64,000 nt of DNA from positions 186,001-250,000 of the forward strand of contig NZ_BMKR01000007.1 in the NCBI RefSeq assembly GCF_014644435.1. Reading direction: 5' to 3'. The position numbers and the translations under genes were made by a program. Origin of the DNA: Paenibacillus albidus. Its GTDB lineage: Bacteria; Bacillota; Bacilli; Paenibacillales; Paenibacillaceae. Below the pieces are notes generated by a model. That model was not told where the DNA came from, searched no databases, and was given only the letters and a program-made list of their open reading frames with translations. Shown here piece after piece: positions 43,522-52,437 of this stretch. Every line of letters starts with the position of its first letter. Positions within the stretch are counted from its first letter, which is position 1.

Positions 43522-44943
43522 TTAGAAGCCAATTGCCCTTCCATCCACGGCAAGCATTGCCTCGCCGATAATCTCGGATAACGTCGGATGAGCATGAATC
43601 GCTTCACCGATCTCCCAAGGTGTAGCATCAAGCAGCTGTGCCAGTGCCGCTTCACCGATCAGGTCGGTGACATGCGGCCCAATCATCTGCACCCCCAGCA
43701 AATCCCCGCTGCTGCGGTCGGCGACAACTTTGACAAATCCGTCCTTCATTCCGTATACAATCGCTTTGCCGATCGCCGAGAAAGGGAACTTGCCGGTCAC
43801 AACGTCATGGCCCAGCACCTTGGCTTCCTTCTCTGTGTATCCTACACTCGCCACTTCCGGCCGTGAATAGACACAACGCGGAACAAGATGCTGGCGATAC
43901 GGATGGAGCTTCTCCCCGGCCAGATGATTCACTGCCATGATCCCTTCATGGCTGGCCGCATGAGCCAGCTGCAGGCCTCCGATACAGTCGCCGATCGCAT
44001 AGATATGCGGCTCATTCGTCTGCATATTGGAGTTGACCGAGATTACCCCTTTATCGGTACGGATATCGGTATTCTCCAAGCCGATATTCTCTATATTAGC
44101 TACTCTGCCCACCGATACGAGCAGCTTCTCTGCCGCCAGGCTTTGGCTCTGCTCCCCTTTGCGGACAGTCAGCGTGACCCCGGTGTCCGTTACCTCGCAG
44201 CTCGCAGCATCGACCAGAGTGTCTGTCAACACTTTCACACCGCGTTTCTTCAGCAGACGCTGCAGCTCGCGAGCCACCTCTTCGTCCTCCTGCGGCAGCA
44301 GTTGTCCGGCCGCTTCCACTACGGTTACCTGTACACCAAAGTCGGCCAGCATGGAAGCCCATTCCACGCCGATCACTCCGCCCCCGACAATAATCATCGA
44401 GGCCGGCAGCTCTTCCAGCGTCAGCGCTTCTTCGCTGCTTAGAATCACTTTGCCATCCGGTTCTAGCCCCGGCAGAACACGCGGACGCGAGCCGGTTGCT
44501 ATAATGAGGTTGGCGGAGACCACGGTCTCCATCTCGCCATCCTCCAGCTCCACCGCCACAGCGCCGCTGCGCGGGGAGAAGATCGAAGGACCGGTTACGC
44601 GCCCCTTGCCTTTAATGACCTGAATTTTATTTTTGCGCATCAAATATTGGACACCCTGATGAAGCTGCTCCACCACGGATTCCTTGCGGCGCTGCACCTT
44701 GGGGAATACCAGCTGTACGCCGGTGGTTTCGATGCCGTAGCTCTCACTCTCGCCGATCTCCGCATAGACCTCGGCACTGCGCAGAAGCGCTTTGCTGGGA
44801 ATGCAGCCGCGGTGCAGGCATGTCCCGCCCAGTTTGTCCATTTCGATGACGACAACGGACTTCCCGAGCTGTGCGGCACGGATCGCAGTCACATACCCTC
44901 CGGTTCCTCCGCCAAGCACTGCCACGTCACATGTAATTGTCAT
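43522..44943 (-). CDS. lpdV: Dihydrolipoyl dehydrogenase (E3) of the branched-chain complex
   Basis: A 473-residue flavoprotein: FAD motif VLGGGTGGYVTAIRAA, redox-active disulfide GGTCLHRGCIPSK, NAD motif IIVGGGVIGVEWAS and C-terminal active-site His in HAHPTLSE. It reoxidises the E2 lipoyl group. I chose the ATG at 44943 (GGAGG 9 bases upstream). It is the first bkd gene here; the regulator bkdR and the ptb-bcd-buk genes that precede lpdV in B. subtilis are absent from the window. Confidence 0.96.
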   Translation of the reverse strand: MTITCDVAVLGGGTGGYVTAIRAAQLGKSVVVIEMDKLGGTCLHRGCIPSKALLRSAEVYAEIGESESYGIETTGVQLVFPKVQRRKESVVEQLHQGVQYLMRKNKIQVIKGKGRVTGPSIFSPRSGAVAVELEDGEMETVVSANLIIATGSRPRVLPGLEPDGKVILSSEEALTLEELPASMIIVGGGVIGVEWASMLADFGVQVTVVEAAGQLLPQEDEEVARELQRLLKKRGVKVLTDTLVDAASCEVTDTGVTLTVRKGEQSQSLAAEKLLVSVGRVANIENIGLENTDIRTDKGVISVNSNMQTNEPHIYAIGDCIGGLQLAHAASHEGIMAVNHLAGEKLHPYRQHLVPRCVYSRPEVASVGYTEKEAKVLGHDVVTGKFPFSAIGKAIVYGMKDGFVKVVADRSSGDLLGVQMIGPHVTDLIGEAALAQLLDATPWEIGEAIHAHPTLSEIIGEAMLAVDGRAIGF

Positions 44944-45004
44944 GATATGTATCCTCCAGTCCTTACAGACGATTCTGATTATTAATTCACAATTCACCTA
45001 ATCC

Positions 45005-45032
45005 ATTGTACTCCCTTTTACGCGTTTAACAA
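45005..45032 (-). promoter_or_regulatory. Candidate sigma-A promoter of lpdV
   Basis: Minus strand TTGTTA (45032-45027), 16-base spacer, TACAAT (45010-45005), 62 bases before the start. I saw no sigma-54-type -24/-12 element, which drives the B. subtilis bkd operon. Confidence 0.4.
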
Positions 45033-45124
45033 AACTTACAAACGTCATATGCAAATAGACTTTTTGGCATTGAAGCGTTATCATAAAAGGAACACGAAAG
45101 TAACGCGAAGGGTAGGAAGCACGC

Positions 45125-45433
45125 ATGAGACTGATGATTTCACGCTTTATCGCCATCCTGATTCTAGTGATCCCCGGCCTCATCGCCATGAAGGGCTTCC
45201 TGATGATGAAAGATGATATTTTTAATTATATCTCCATGCATGGCGATGATACCGTGACCCCGGTCTTTGCCTGGCTGCATTTTGGCGGCGGACTGCTGCT
45301 GTTTCTGGCCGGCATGACCTTCCTGGGCGGCTGGATTCTGGCCCGTGACCGCAAGAAGAACTACGTCGGCCCCCGGTTCAGGGAGAAGAAACCAGGCCAC
45401 ACGGCGCCTACGGAAGCCGGAACGAATCGTTGA
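45125..45433 (+). CDS. DUF2627 family membrane protein
   Basis: 102 residues with two membrane helices (FIAILILVIPGLIAMKGF and FGGGLLLFLAGMTFLGGWIL), a conserved loop between them (DDTVTPVFAWLHFG) and a basic tail. This matches DUF2627, represented by YqzF beside the bkd operon in B. subtilis. Function is unknown. It diverges from lpdV here and has its own strong terminator. Confidence 0.88.
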   Translation: MRLMISRFIAILILVIPGLIAMKGFLMMKDDIFNYISMHGDDTVTPVFAWLHFGGGLLLFLAGMTFLGGWILARDRKKNYVGPRFREKKPGHTAPTEAGTNR

Positions 45434-45470
45434 GATTTCCGGCAGTGCCGTTAACCGCCCCTCCATACAA

Positions 45471-45525
45471 GCGAGAACGTTACTTGCCGTGCAGCAGCGC
45501 AGCCGGGAACGTTCTCGCTTTTTTT
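45471..45525 (+). terminator. Terminator of the DUF2627 gene
   Basis: GCGAGAACGTT (45471-45481) and AACGTTCTCGC (45508-45518) are perfect arms followed by seven T. Confidence 0.93.
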
Positions 45526-45538
45526 GCCTTTACCTGTT

Positions 45539-47392
45539 CTATACTCTGCCGGCTTCCTCCTGCTTCCGGCCCTGCACCAGCTCGCTGTACAGTCCGCCTT
45601 GCCCCAGCAGCTCTTCATGGGAGCCCTGCTGCATTAAACGCCCGGCCTGCAGCACGAGAATACGGTCTGCGGCGCGTATGGTATTCAGCCGGTGGGCAAT
45701 GACAAAGCTGGTCCGGCCCTTCATCAGGGCCTGCAGGCCTTGCTGGATTTTGATCTCGGTCACGGTGTCGATACTGCTTGTTGCTTCATCCAGCACCAGC
45801 ATCGACGGGTCCGCCAGAATCGCCCGCGCAATGGCCAGCAGCTGCTTCTGGCCTTGGCTGATGCCGCTGCCGTCTGCGGAGAGCATCCGGTCGTACCCGC
45901 CCGGGATCCGCATAATAAACGAATGGGCATTCGCCAGCCTGGCCGCCCGCTCCACCTCTTCATTGCTGGCGTCCAGCCGGCCGTAACGGATATTGTCACG
46001 GATGCTGCCCTTGAACAGGAACGACTCCTGAAGCACAAATGCCATCTGGCTGCGCAAACTCTCCCGCCGAATCGAAGTGATGTCCCTGCCATCGAGCGTG
46101 ATGCTGCCCTGCGCGGGATCATAGAAGCGGGATAACAAGCCGATCAGTGTTGTTTTGCCTGCACCGGTAGGTCCAACCAGTGCTATCATCTCCCCCGGCT
46201 TCGCTTCAAACGTGATGTCCCGCAGCGTATCCGCACCCCCGTCATAGGAAAAAGAAACTCCATTGAACCGGACTGCCCCCTCCACGGAAGCGAGGGACTT
46301 GGCCGCTCCTTCATCCCTCGCTTCCGTCTCCTCATCCATCACCTCGAAGACGCGTTCGGCACCGGCAATCGCCGAGAGCAGCGTATTCCACTGGTTGGCC
46401 AGATCATTCAGCGGGCGGGTGAACTGGCGGGTATACTCCACAAAGACCAGAATAACGCCAACGGTGACCGTCCCCTGAATCGCCAGCAGGCCCCCGACTC
46501 CCGCCACAATGGCAAAACTCAGGTTGTTCAGCCCGTTCATGAGCTTGGGAATGAAGCCGGAAATAGCCTGGGCCCAGTACCCGGTGAGCATAATACGTGT
46601 GTTGCGCTCCCGGAACCCCGAGATCACCCGTTCCTCCTGCGAGAAAGCTTTGATGATCCGCTGGCCGGACAATGTTTCCTCAACATACCCGTTCAGATCC
46701 CCGAGGTTGCGCTGCCGCTCTTTGAATAGCGGTCCGGTCCGCCGGGTAATCCAGCGCATCCCCAGCGCCATCAGGGGAACAACAATGAAGGTGAGCAGGG
46801 TCAGCAGCGGGCTGAGCCACAGCATCACGCCCACAGTTCCCAGCAAGGTCAGCACACTGGAAAAAATCTGGATGGCCGAGCTGTTCAGCGTCGAGCTGAC
46901 ATTCTCAATATCGTTGGTCAGGCGGCTCATGATCTCCCCCTGCTGTCTGCGGTTAAAAAAGGAGATTGGCAGCCGGTGCAGATGAGCGAACAGATCGGTA
47001 CGCATCCGGTAGATGGTCTCCTGGGCAATTTCGATCATCCAGATATTCTGCAGCCATGAGGTCAAGGAGAAGAACAGATACACCAGGGCCAGACTTAGCA
47101 AAAACAGCCCCCATGACCGCCCTCCCGCACCTTCCAGGTAATCATCCACTGCCATTCCGATCAAATACGGGCCCAGCAGCGCAAGTCCCGAACTGAAGAC
47201 CACCATCAGCAAGACAAGGTACAGCTTCGCTTTGCGTTTGGCCAAATAACTCCAGATCCGCTTAAGCGTTCCGGCAAAATCCCGGGCCTTGGCTTTGGGC
47301 TTGCGGCCCGAGCCTGTGCCCAATATTTTGCCGGCGCCCAGCTCAATTACCGGACGCGGATGGCGAAAGGGCTCAAGTAATGCTTTGAACAT
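45539..47392 (-). CDS. ABC exporter half-transporter with complete Walker B glutamate
   Basis: A 617-residue fusion of six membrane helices and an ATPase. Walker A is GPTGAGKTT; the signature is the altered ISQGQKQLL; Walker B is MLVLDEATSSID with the catalytic Glu. It overlaps the upstream half-transporter by 20 bp. The pair has one complete and one degenerate catalytic site, as in heterodimeric multidrug exporters of the BmrCD/LmrCD kind. I chose the ATG at 47392 because GGGAGG lies 9 bases upstream. Confidence 0.93.
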   Translation of the reverse strand: MFKALLEPFRHPRPVIELGAGKILGTGSGRKPKAKARDFAGTLKRIWSYLAKRKAKLYLVLLMVVFSSGLALLGPYLIGMAVDDYLEGAGGRSWGLFLLSLALVYLFFSLTSWLQNIWMIEIAQETIYRMRTDLFAHLHRLPISFFNRRQQGEIMSRLTNDIENVSSTLNSSAIQIFSSVLTLLGTVGVMLWLSPLLTLLTFIVVPLMALGMRWITRRTGPLFKERQRNLGDLNGYVEETLSGQRIIKAFSQEERVISGFRERNTRIMLTGYWAQAISGFIPKLMNGLNNLSFAIVAGVGGLLAIQGTVTVGVILVFVEYTRQFTRPLNDLANQWNTLLSAIAGAERVFEVMDEETEARDEGAAKSLASVEGAVRFNGVSFSYDGGADTLRDITFEAKPGEMIALVGPTGAGKTTLIGLLSRFYDPAQGSITLDGRDITSIRRESLRSQMAFVLQESFLFKGSIRDNIRYGRLDASNEEVERAARLANAHSFIMRIPGGYDRMLSADGSGISQGQKQLLAIARAILADPSMLVLDEATSSIDTVTEIKIQQGLQALMKGRTSFVIAHRLNTIRAADRILVLQAGRLMQQGSHEELLGQGGLYSELVQGRKQEEAGRV

Positions 47393-49133
47393 ACGGCGAC
47401 GCCTCCCCTGTCTGCGATTCATAGATGGTCCGGTACAGCTTGGAGCCAGCCATCAGCTCTTCATGTGTACCCTGGCCGATTAACCTTCCTTCATCCAGCA
47501 GCAAGATCAAGTCCGCCGATGCCGTTGAGCTGATCTTCTGGGTAATCAGGAACGTAGTGCAGGACATTTTTTTCAGAGCTTCAAGCAGTTGCCCTTCGGT
47601 CACGGCATCCAGCGCGCTGGTGCTGTCGTCGAGAATTAGAATGGACGGTCTGCGCACCAGTGCCCGGGCGATGGTCAGCCGCTGCTTCTGTCCGCCGGAC
47701 AGATTCACGCCACGCTGCCCGAGCTTCGTATCATAACCGTTCGGCAAGCCCAGTACGGTAGCATGAATCTGCGCCGCCTGTGCCGCCTGTTCAATCTGCT
47801 CTTGGGTGGCATGTTCGTTGCCCCAGGTTATGTTATCGCTTACCGAACCTGTAAAAAGAAGTACCTCCTGCGGCACATAACCTATGCCTCTGCGCAGCGC
47901 CGCCATATCCAGCTCCGTATTCCGGATGCCGTCCATGCGGATCACTCCGCCGGTCTCTTCATACAATCGCGGGATCAGGGCGACAAGCGAGGATTTCCCC
48001 GACCCCGTAGCTCCCATAATCGCCACCCGCTGCCCCGGCTGAACTGTGAAGGAAATATCCTCCAGGACGGGAATATCGCTTCCCGGATACCGGAAGCTGA
48101 CCCGGTCAAATTCGACCTTCCCCTGTAGGGTCCGGTTTACTGCTGTATTCGTTGCACCGGTTGCCTTTAGGACAGCGGCCGCTTGATCCTCTGCTTGCTC
48201 TGCCATCACTTCACTGATCCGCTGGGAAGACGCCCGGGCGCGTGAGAAGGTGACTACGATCCAGGACAAGGCCGACAGGGCCCCGATCGTCCGCAGCGCA
48301 TAGTTAATGACGGCAACCATCTGCCCGAGCGTAGCCTCCCCGGCTGCAATCTCAACCCGCCCAAACCACAGCACCAGCAGAATTCCCGCGTTGACAATCA
48401 GCATGATGAAAGGCATGGTCGTTTCGGTAAGGCGCAGCGCCGAGATCGTCGTTCTCATCAGATCGCCGCTGAACGCAGCAAAACGGCCAATCTCATGCCC
48501 CATACGTACAAAGACACGGATCAGCCTGATGCCCGTCAGATTCTCCTGAATGACGCTGTTGACTCCGTCCAGCCGGTTCTGGACCGTACGGAACATGGCC
48601 GAGGCTTTTTTCATGACCCAGCTCAGGAACACAATAAGAACAGGCAGCGTCAGCGCCAGAATCAGCCCCAGCTTCACATGCACGATCAGCGCCATCAGGA
48701 CACTGCCCAGCACGACCAGCGGCACCCGCGTCATAAAACGAAGGCTCATAAAGATGGTATCCTGAAGCTGCGAAACATCTCCCGTGAGCCGCGTAATTAA
48801 AGAGGATGCAGCAAAACGGTTGAACACCTCATACGAAAAAGACTGTACCTTGTCATACAGCTTATCCCTGAGATCAAAAGCAAATCCCTGACTGGCATGG
48901 GAAGCAAAAAAAGAGCTGAGCACCCCGGCGATAAACGCGACCACTGCGCTTCCCACCAGAATACCACCCCACAGCCATACTACCGAAGCATTTTGTTCCC
49001 TGATGCCCTGATCGATGATTTTGGCGATCAACACAGGCTGGGACAACTCCACCGCCAGTTCAATCAGCATCATCAGCAGAGCAGCACCCGCAGCCACTCT
49101 GTATTTTTTGAGAAAAGTGAAGATTAAGGCCAT
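47373..49133 (-). CDS. ABC exporter half-transporter with degenerate catalytic site
   Basis: A 586-residue membrane-ATPase fusion. Walker A is GATGSGKSS, the signature is the canonical NLSGGQKQRL, but Walker B reads ILILDDSTSALD, with Asp where the catalytic Glu should be. This is the expected mate for the downstream half-transporter in an asymmetric heterodimer. I chose the ATG at 49133, with GGAGG 7 bases upstream. Substrate is unknown; multidrug or lipid export is typical. Confidence 0.93.
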   Translation of the reverse strand: MALIFTFLKKYRVAAGAALLMMLIELAVELSQPVLIAKIIDQGIREQNASVVWLWGGILVGSAVVAFIAGVLSSFFASHASQGFAFDLRDKLYDKVQSFSYEVFNRFAASSLITRLTGDVSQLQDTIFMSLRFMTRVPLVVLGSVLMALIVHVKLGLILALTLPVLIVFLSWVMKKASAMFRTVQNRLDGVNSVIQENLTGIRLIRVFVRMGHEIGRFAAFSGDLMRTTISALRLTETTMPFIMLIVNAGILLVLWFGRVEIAAGEATLGQMVAVINYALRTIGALSALSWIVVTFSRARASSQRISEVMAEQAEDQAAAVLKATGATNTAVNRTLQGKVEFDRVSFRYPGSDIPVLEDISFTVQPGQRVAIMGATGSGKSSLVALIPRLYEETGGVIRMDGIRNTELDMAALRRGIGYVPQEVLLFTGSVSDNITWGNEHATQEQIEQAAQAAQIHATVLGLPNGYDTKLGQRGVNLSGGQKQRLTIARALVRRPSILILDDSTSALDAVTEGQLLEALKKMSCTTFLITQKISSTASADLILLLDEGRLIGQGTHEELMAGSKLYRTIYESQTGEASPYVQSIT

Positions 49134-49196
49134 AATCATTCCTCCGGACGGACCGCCGCTATGCAGTGAATGTGCATCTGTTCGTGCAGCCATTTT

Positions 49197-49406
49197 CTAT
49201 TCATACAGCGCTTCCCTCAAACGTGTGGACATCGCAGACCCTTGTCCCGATTTCAAAATCACCCTCCGGAGTGCCTTGTTGCTGCGGTTCAATTCCGTCA
49301 ACTCCGCCAGCATCTCCTCCATAAGGCCCAAAGCTTCCGCAGATAAGTCTCCGCTTGCCTTAAGAACGGCCAGCCGTTCCTTGTAGGTATCCATTTTGTC
49401 AGTCAC
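49197..49406 (-). CDS. Small helical protein of unknown function
   Basis: 69 residues from a GTG at 49406 with AAAGGAAG 8 bases upstream. The sequence is strongly helical and charged (ALGLMEEMLAELTELNRSNKAL) and would form a coiled coil or helical bundle. It lies 63 bp upstream of the exporter pair and is read with it, so it may belong to that operon. I do not recognise the family; it has no helix-turn-helix that I can see. Confidence 0.6.
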   Translation of the reverse strand: MTDKMDTYKERLAVLKASGDLSAEALGLMEEMLAELTELNRSNKALRRVILKSGQGSAMSTRLREALYE

Positions 49407-49566
49407 GTGCAAAACTTCCTTTCCCGGATGTGTTCTCTGATCCTGAAACATTATTTTAGTATACCATATCTTCATGTTTTCACTGGCTACAGAAGCTTCG
49501 AATATGATACTCTAATAAAGTCGCTTTTTTCGGAAAATATAAATACGGCTTATAACGAAGGGACAG

Positions 49567-50151
49567 ATGGACGTGGCACAATTGTTTTTCAAATACGGGG
49601 CAATGAACAGCGGCAAATCAATTGAGATCCTCAAGGTGGCACATAATTACGAGGAACAGGGCAAGTCGGTGCTGATCTTCACCCCCTCCATTGATGACCG
49701 GGACGAGGTGGGTTACATCTCTTCGCGGATCGGGCTGCGCAAACAGGCCATTCCCATTGATGAGAAAACCGATATCTATAGTATCGTTAGTACGAACCTG
49801 CCCAAACCCCACTGTGTGCTGATCGACGAATGCCAATTCATGAACAAAGACGGCATTTTGCAGCTGGTGCGGATTGTGGATGAGCTGAATATTCCCGTTA
49901 TGGCCTTTGGGCTCAAAAACGATTTTCAGAACAACCTGTTCGAAGGCAGCAAATATATGCTGATCTATGCGGACAAAATCGAAGAAATGAAGACCATCTG
50001 CTGGTTCTGCGAGCGCAAAGCCACCATGGCCCTGCGTGTAGAGAACGGCAAGCCCGTATACAGCGGCAAGCAAATTCAGATTGGGGGCAATGAAGCCTAC
50101 TACCCGGTCTGCCGCAAATGCCACAAGAATCCTCCACTGTCTGCACTATAA
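49567..50151 (+). CDS. tdk: Thymidine kinase (type II)
   Basis: A 194-residue TK1-type kinase: P-loop [12 protein letters not shown], catalytic Glu in LIDECQFM, the zinc-binding pairs CWFC and CRKC, and the lasso loop with base contacts ([13 protein letters not shown]). It phosphorylates thymidine for DNA synthesis from salvage. GAAGGGAC precedes the ATG and a terminator follows. Confidence 0.96.
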   Translation: MDVAQLFFKYGAMNSGKSIEILKVAHNYEEQGKSVLIFTPSIDDRDEVGYISSRIGLRKQAIPIDEKTDIYSIVSTNLPKPHCVLIDECQFMNKDGILQLVRIVDELNIPVMAFGLKNDFQNNLFEGSKYMLIYADKIEEMKTICWFCERKATMALRVENGKPVYSGKQIQIGGNEAYYPVCRKCHKNPPLSAL

Positions 50152-50158
50152 AAAAGAA

Positions 50159-50202
50159 AAAGCATTCCGCAGCCGGACGAAACCGGGCGGAGTGCTTTTT
50201 TA
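50159..50202 (+). terminator. Terminator of tdk
   Basis: AAAGCATTCCGC and GCGGAGTGCTTTTTTA arms with a GC-rich loop, 8 bases after the stop. Confidence 0.88.
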
Positions 50203-50236
50203 ATCTATGACGGTAATGGAACGAGAACGAGCTGCG

Positions 50237-50419
50237 ATAGGGAATTATACCCGTTAATTATCGAATATTGGCCAAGGGCTGAATGTTATAGGGAAATACA
50301 CCCGTTAATCTTCCTTGAAACCTTTGATTGGAGTGTATTTGATGATATTAGCGGGCGCGATTCCCTCTAAAGTAGCGAAAATAGCTTAGTTAGCAGTTGT
50401 AGTGGGCAAATTTCCCTAT
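50237..50419. repeat. Quadripartite palindromic element, family A, copy 2
   Basis: Direct boxes at 50237-50253 and 50288-50304 (ATAGGGAAATACACCCG type) and inverted boxes at 50352-50368 and 50402-50419. Spacings are 51, 64 and 51 bp and the total length of 183 bp equals copy 1. It lies between convergent tdk and the DinB-like gene. Confidence 0.8.
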
Positions 50420-50473
50420 AGTCGAGCTGTAGAGTCAGCTACAGAATGAAGTCGCGGTCAGAATGGGCCGGAC

Positions 50474-50992
50474 CTATTGCAAATACCGCTCCCGAATAAT
50501 GTTCAAATGATGCAGCTCATGTCCGATCAGAATGGCGGCTTGCGCTCTGGCGGAGATGGGATTCCCGTTAGCCGTTCCGGCTAGGGTGGACACTTCTTCG
50601 GGAAGGCTGGCTACAAGAGCAAGCGTCGATTCACGCACCGCTTTATATTGCCCCAGGAGCTCCTGAAGGGTGAAGCGCCCGAACCCGGCGGCAGCCACAT
50701 AGTCACCCTCTTCAAACCCGGCAAGCGGCGTCTTGTCCCCTCTGGCAATACGGAGCAAACGGTAGGACATGATCCGCTCAGTATCTATTAAATGCCCCAG
50801 TACCTCTTTAATACTCCATTTCCCGGGAGCGTAGCGGTAATCCCCCTTCTCTTCGCTTAACCCGCCGAACATGGCCAGAACCTGCTGTGACTGTTGCTCC
50901 AAAAGCAAGTGGTATTCTCCTTCTGAAGGCACTAAGGCAATATAACCCGCGGAATATTCCGCATACTCCTGGCGTTCTGGACGACTATTCAT
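50474..50992 (-). CDS. DinB-like metal-binding four-helix protein
   Basis: A 172-residue DinB-superfamily protein. The three metal-ligand histidines of the fold are visible in VLGHLIDTE and IGHELHHLNII. Relatives act as thiol-dependent transferases or are of unknown function. I chose the ATG at 50992 (GGAG 11 bases upstream). It stands alone and diverges from the agr-like locus. Confidence 0.82.
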   Translation of the reverse strand: MNSRPERQEYAEYSAGYIALVPSEGEYHLLLEQQSQQVLAMFGGLSEEKGDYRYAPGKWSIKEVLGHLIDTERIMSYRLLRIARGDKTPLAGFEEGDYVAAAGFGRFTLQELLGQYKAVRESTLALVASLPEEVSTLAGTANGNPISARAQAAILIGHELHHLNIIRERYLQ

Positions 50993-51033
50993 GTAACACC
51001 ACGCTCCATTCAATTTTTTTTGTAAAATTAATG

Positions 51034-51084
51034 CGGGAAGTGTCATTTCCCGTTGTTGTATTTTAGAATATTATGTATTATATT
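51034..51084 (+). promoter_or_regulatory. Promoter and candidate operator of the agr-like locus
   Basis: Sigma-A-like TTGTAT (51056-51061), 17-base spacer, TATATT (51079-51084). Just upstream of the -35 lies the dyad CGGGAA-gtgtcat-TTCCCG (51034-51052), well placed for an activator such as the LytTR protein encoded downstream. That link is inference. Confidence 0.5.
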
Positions 51085-51127
51085 TGCAACACAAAGGTTT
51101 TTCACGCTGGACATCGGGAGTGTAGGG

Positions 51128-51793
51128 ATGGTTGATTTTATGCTGTATATGGGACTTTCGATATTGGAAACAACTGCGATGTTATTCTTAACTTTCAAGA
51201 TATTTAAGATTGACATCTATATGAAGGAAATTTTATTTGCCGGAATCATTATGGCATTTATCTCTTACGTGTTACGTCATGACTATGGCTTAGCCCAAGT
51301 TGATATTTTAACCCAATATATTTTGGCATTCTGCTTTATATGGCTTTTGTTTCGAACACATATTTTCTATGCGGCGATAATGAATGGTCTATCCTACTTA
51401 TGTTATACCTTGATACAGTCTACATATTTATTAACAATGAACCTTACTGGCTTTTTTCATTTAAAGTTCCCCTCCGTTACTGGAAGCACTTATTTACTTC
51501 AAATCCTCCCGGCAGTTACGACAATAATAATCGGTTTGTATATTGGCAAGAAGCGGAAGGGCTTTGATTTTGTACCGGACAAACCATACGGAAGAATCAT
51601 TATTAACAAGCGCGATATCATACTTTTTGCTGTTAGTGTTCCCTCAGTTATACTGGTTCTTGCAATGATATATTTAGCCGAACATTATTCTCAATTTTTC
51701 TTCCTCATCCCTTTGATGTATGGAATTATATTGAATGTATATCTAAGAATATCTTATAAGAAGGACCGGGGAGACTATGAATTTAATCGCTAA
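51128..51793 (+). CDS. Membrane protein of the agr-like locus, possible peptide receptor without kinase
   Basis: A 221-residue, AT-rich gene product with about six hydrophobic segments and a short basic end (YLRISYKKDRGDYEFN). It resembles the N-terminal membrane sensor of AgrC-type receptors in size and layout but has no histidine-kinase domain. I chose the ATG at 51128 because GGGAG lies 7 bases upstream. It overlaps the AgrB start by 17 bp and so is made with it. I do not recognise a named family. Confidence 0.65.
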   Translation: MVDFMLYMGLSILETTAMLFLTFKIFKIDIYMKEILFAGIIMAFISYVLRHDYGLAQVDILTQYILAFCFIWLLFRTHIFYAAIMNGLSYLCYTLIQSTYLLTMNLTGFFHLKFPSVTGSTYLLQILPAVTTIIIGLYIGKKRKGFDFVPDKPYGRIIINKRDIILFAVSVPSVILVLAMIYLAEHYSQFFFLIPLMYGIILNVYLRISYKKDRGDYEFNR

Positions 51794-52292
51794 TAGAATT
51801 GCAGCCACTATCAAAAAAGCTAATCCCGAAGAAACTCACTCTTTAGAAATTATGCAATATGCGTTAGTCATTATTCTAAATACATTATCTATCGTTCTTT
51901 TGACTTTTGGCATTGGACTGATCACTGGTAATCTTGTGGATTCTCTAAGTTTTTTGTTTTGTTTTTCAACGTTACGTTTCTTGTCTGGAGGTTTTCACCT
52001 TGCCAAATCCAGAGACTGCATTATTGTATCCGTGTTAATAAGTACTGTCATACCTCATTTTTTTATCCTAACCGAGCATTGGCTGTTAATTACCAATGCC
52101 TTGTCTGTACTTATTATGCTAATGTTTGCACCTAATCCGGACAGGAATGCACAAATCCCCAAAAAGTTTTTCCCTTATTTAAAGGTGATTTCGCTGGTTT
52201 TGGTATGCACCAACTTTTTTCTGGATTCCTCAGTGGTAGGTTTAGCATTCTTTGCACAATCAGTAACCATTATACCCTGGAAGAGGAGGTGA
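51777..52292 (+). CDS. AgrB-like peptide-processing endopeptidase
   Basis: A 171-residue membrane protein with the AgrB active-site pattern: RFLSGGFH (His74) and C81, spaced as His77 and Cys84 in S. aureus AgrB. About five membrane helices follow the N-terminal amphipathic part (NRIAATIKKANPEETHSLE). It would cut the C-terminal tail from the AgrD-like peptide and close the ring. GAGGAGG for the next gene lies at its end. The residues needed for catalysis are all present. Confidence 0.9.
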   Translation: MNLIANRIAATIKKANPEETHSLEIMQYALVIILNTLSIVLLTFGIGLITGNLVDSLSFLFCFSTLRFLSGGFHLAKSRDCIIVSVLISTVIPHFFILTEHWLLITNALSVLIMLMFAPNPDRNAQIPKKFFPYLKVISLVLVCTNFFLDSSVVGLAFFAQSVTIIPWKRR

Positions 52293-52296
52293 ACTC

Positions 52297-52416
52297 ATGA
52301 AAAAACAAATCGCTAAACATACTTCAGCGCTTCTTGCCTCTTCTGCTCGCTTTTTCGCTGCTGTGGTAAAACCAACGATTCATAGTCCAGAAATTCCAAA
52401 AGAACTGCGGAAGTAG
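52297..52416 (+). CDS. AgrD-like signalling peptide precursor
   Basis: 39 residues. GAGGAGGTG lies 6 bases before the ATG. The N-terminal part is a basic amphipathic leader (KKQIAKHTSALL), followed by a hydrophobic centre and the charged tail HSPEIPKELRK, which matches the AgrB-recognised C-terminal domain (PKEL). If the ring ends just before that tail, as in S. aureus, it would be V-K-P-T-I, with no Cys or Ser to close it. Either ring closure differs or the product is linear. Confidence 0.85.
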   Translation: MKKQIAKHTSALLASSARFFAAVVKPTIHSPEIPKELRK

Positions 52417-52437
52417 TCTAACAAGGATGGGGAAAAC

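Noticed and set aside
51053..51127. Longer start for the agr-like membrane protein
   Set aside because: It would need a TTG inside the promoter region without a ribosome site; the ATG at 51128 has GGGAG at the right distance.
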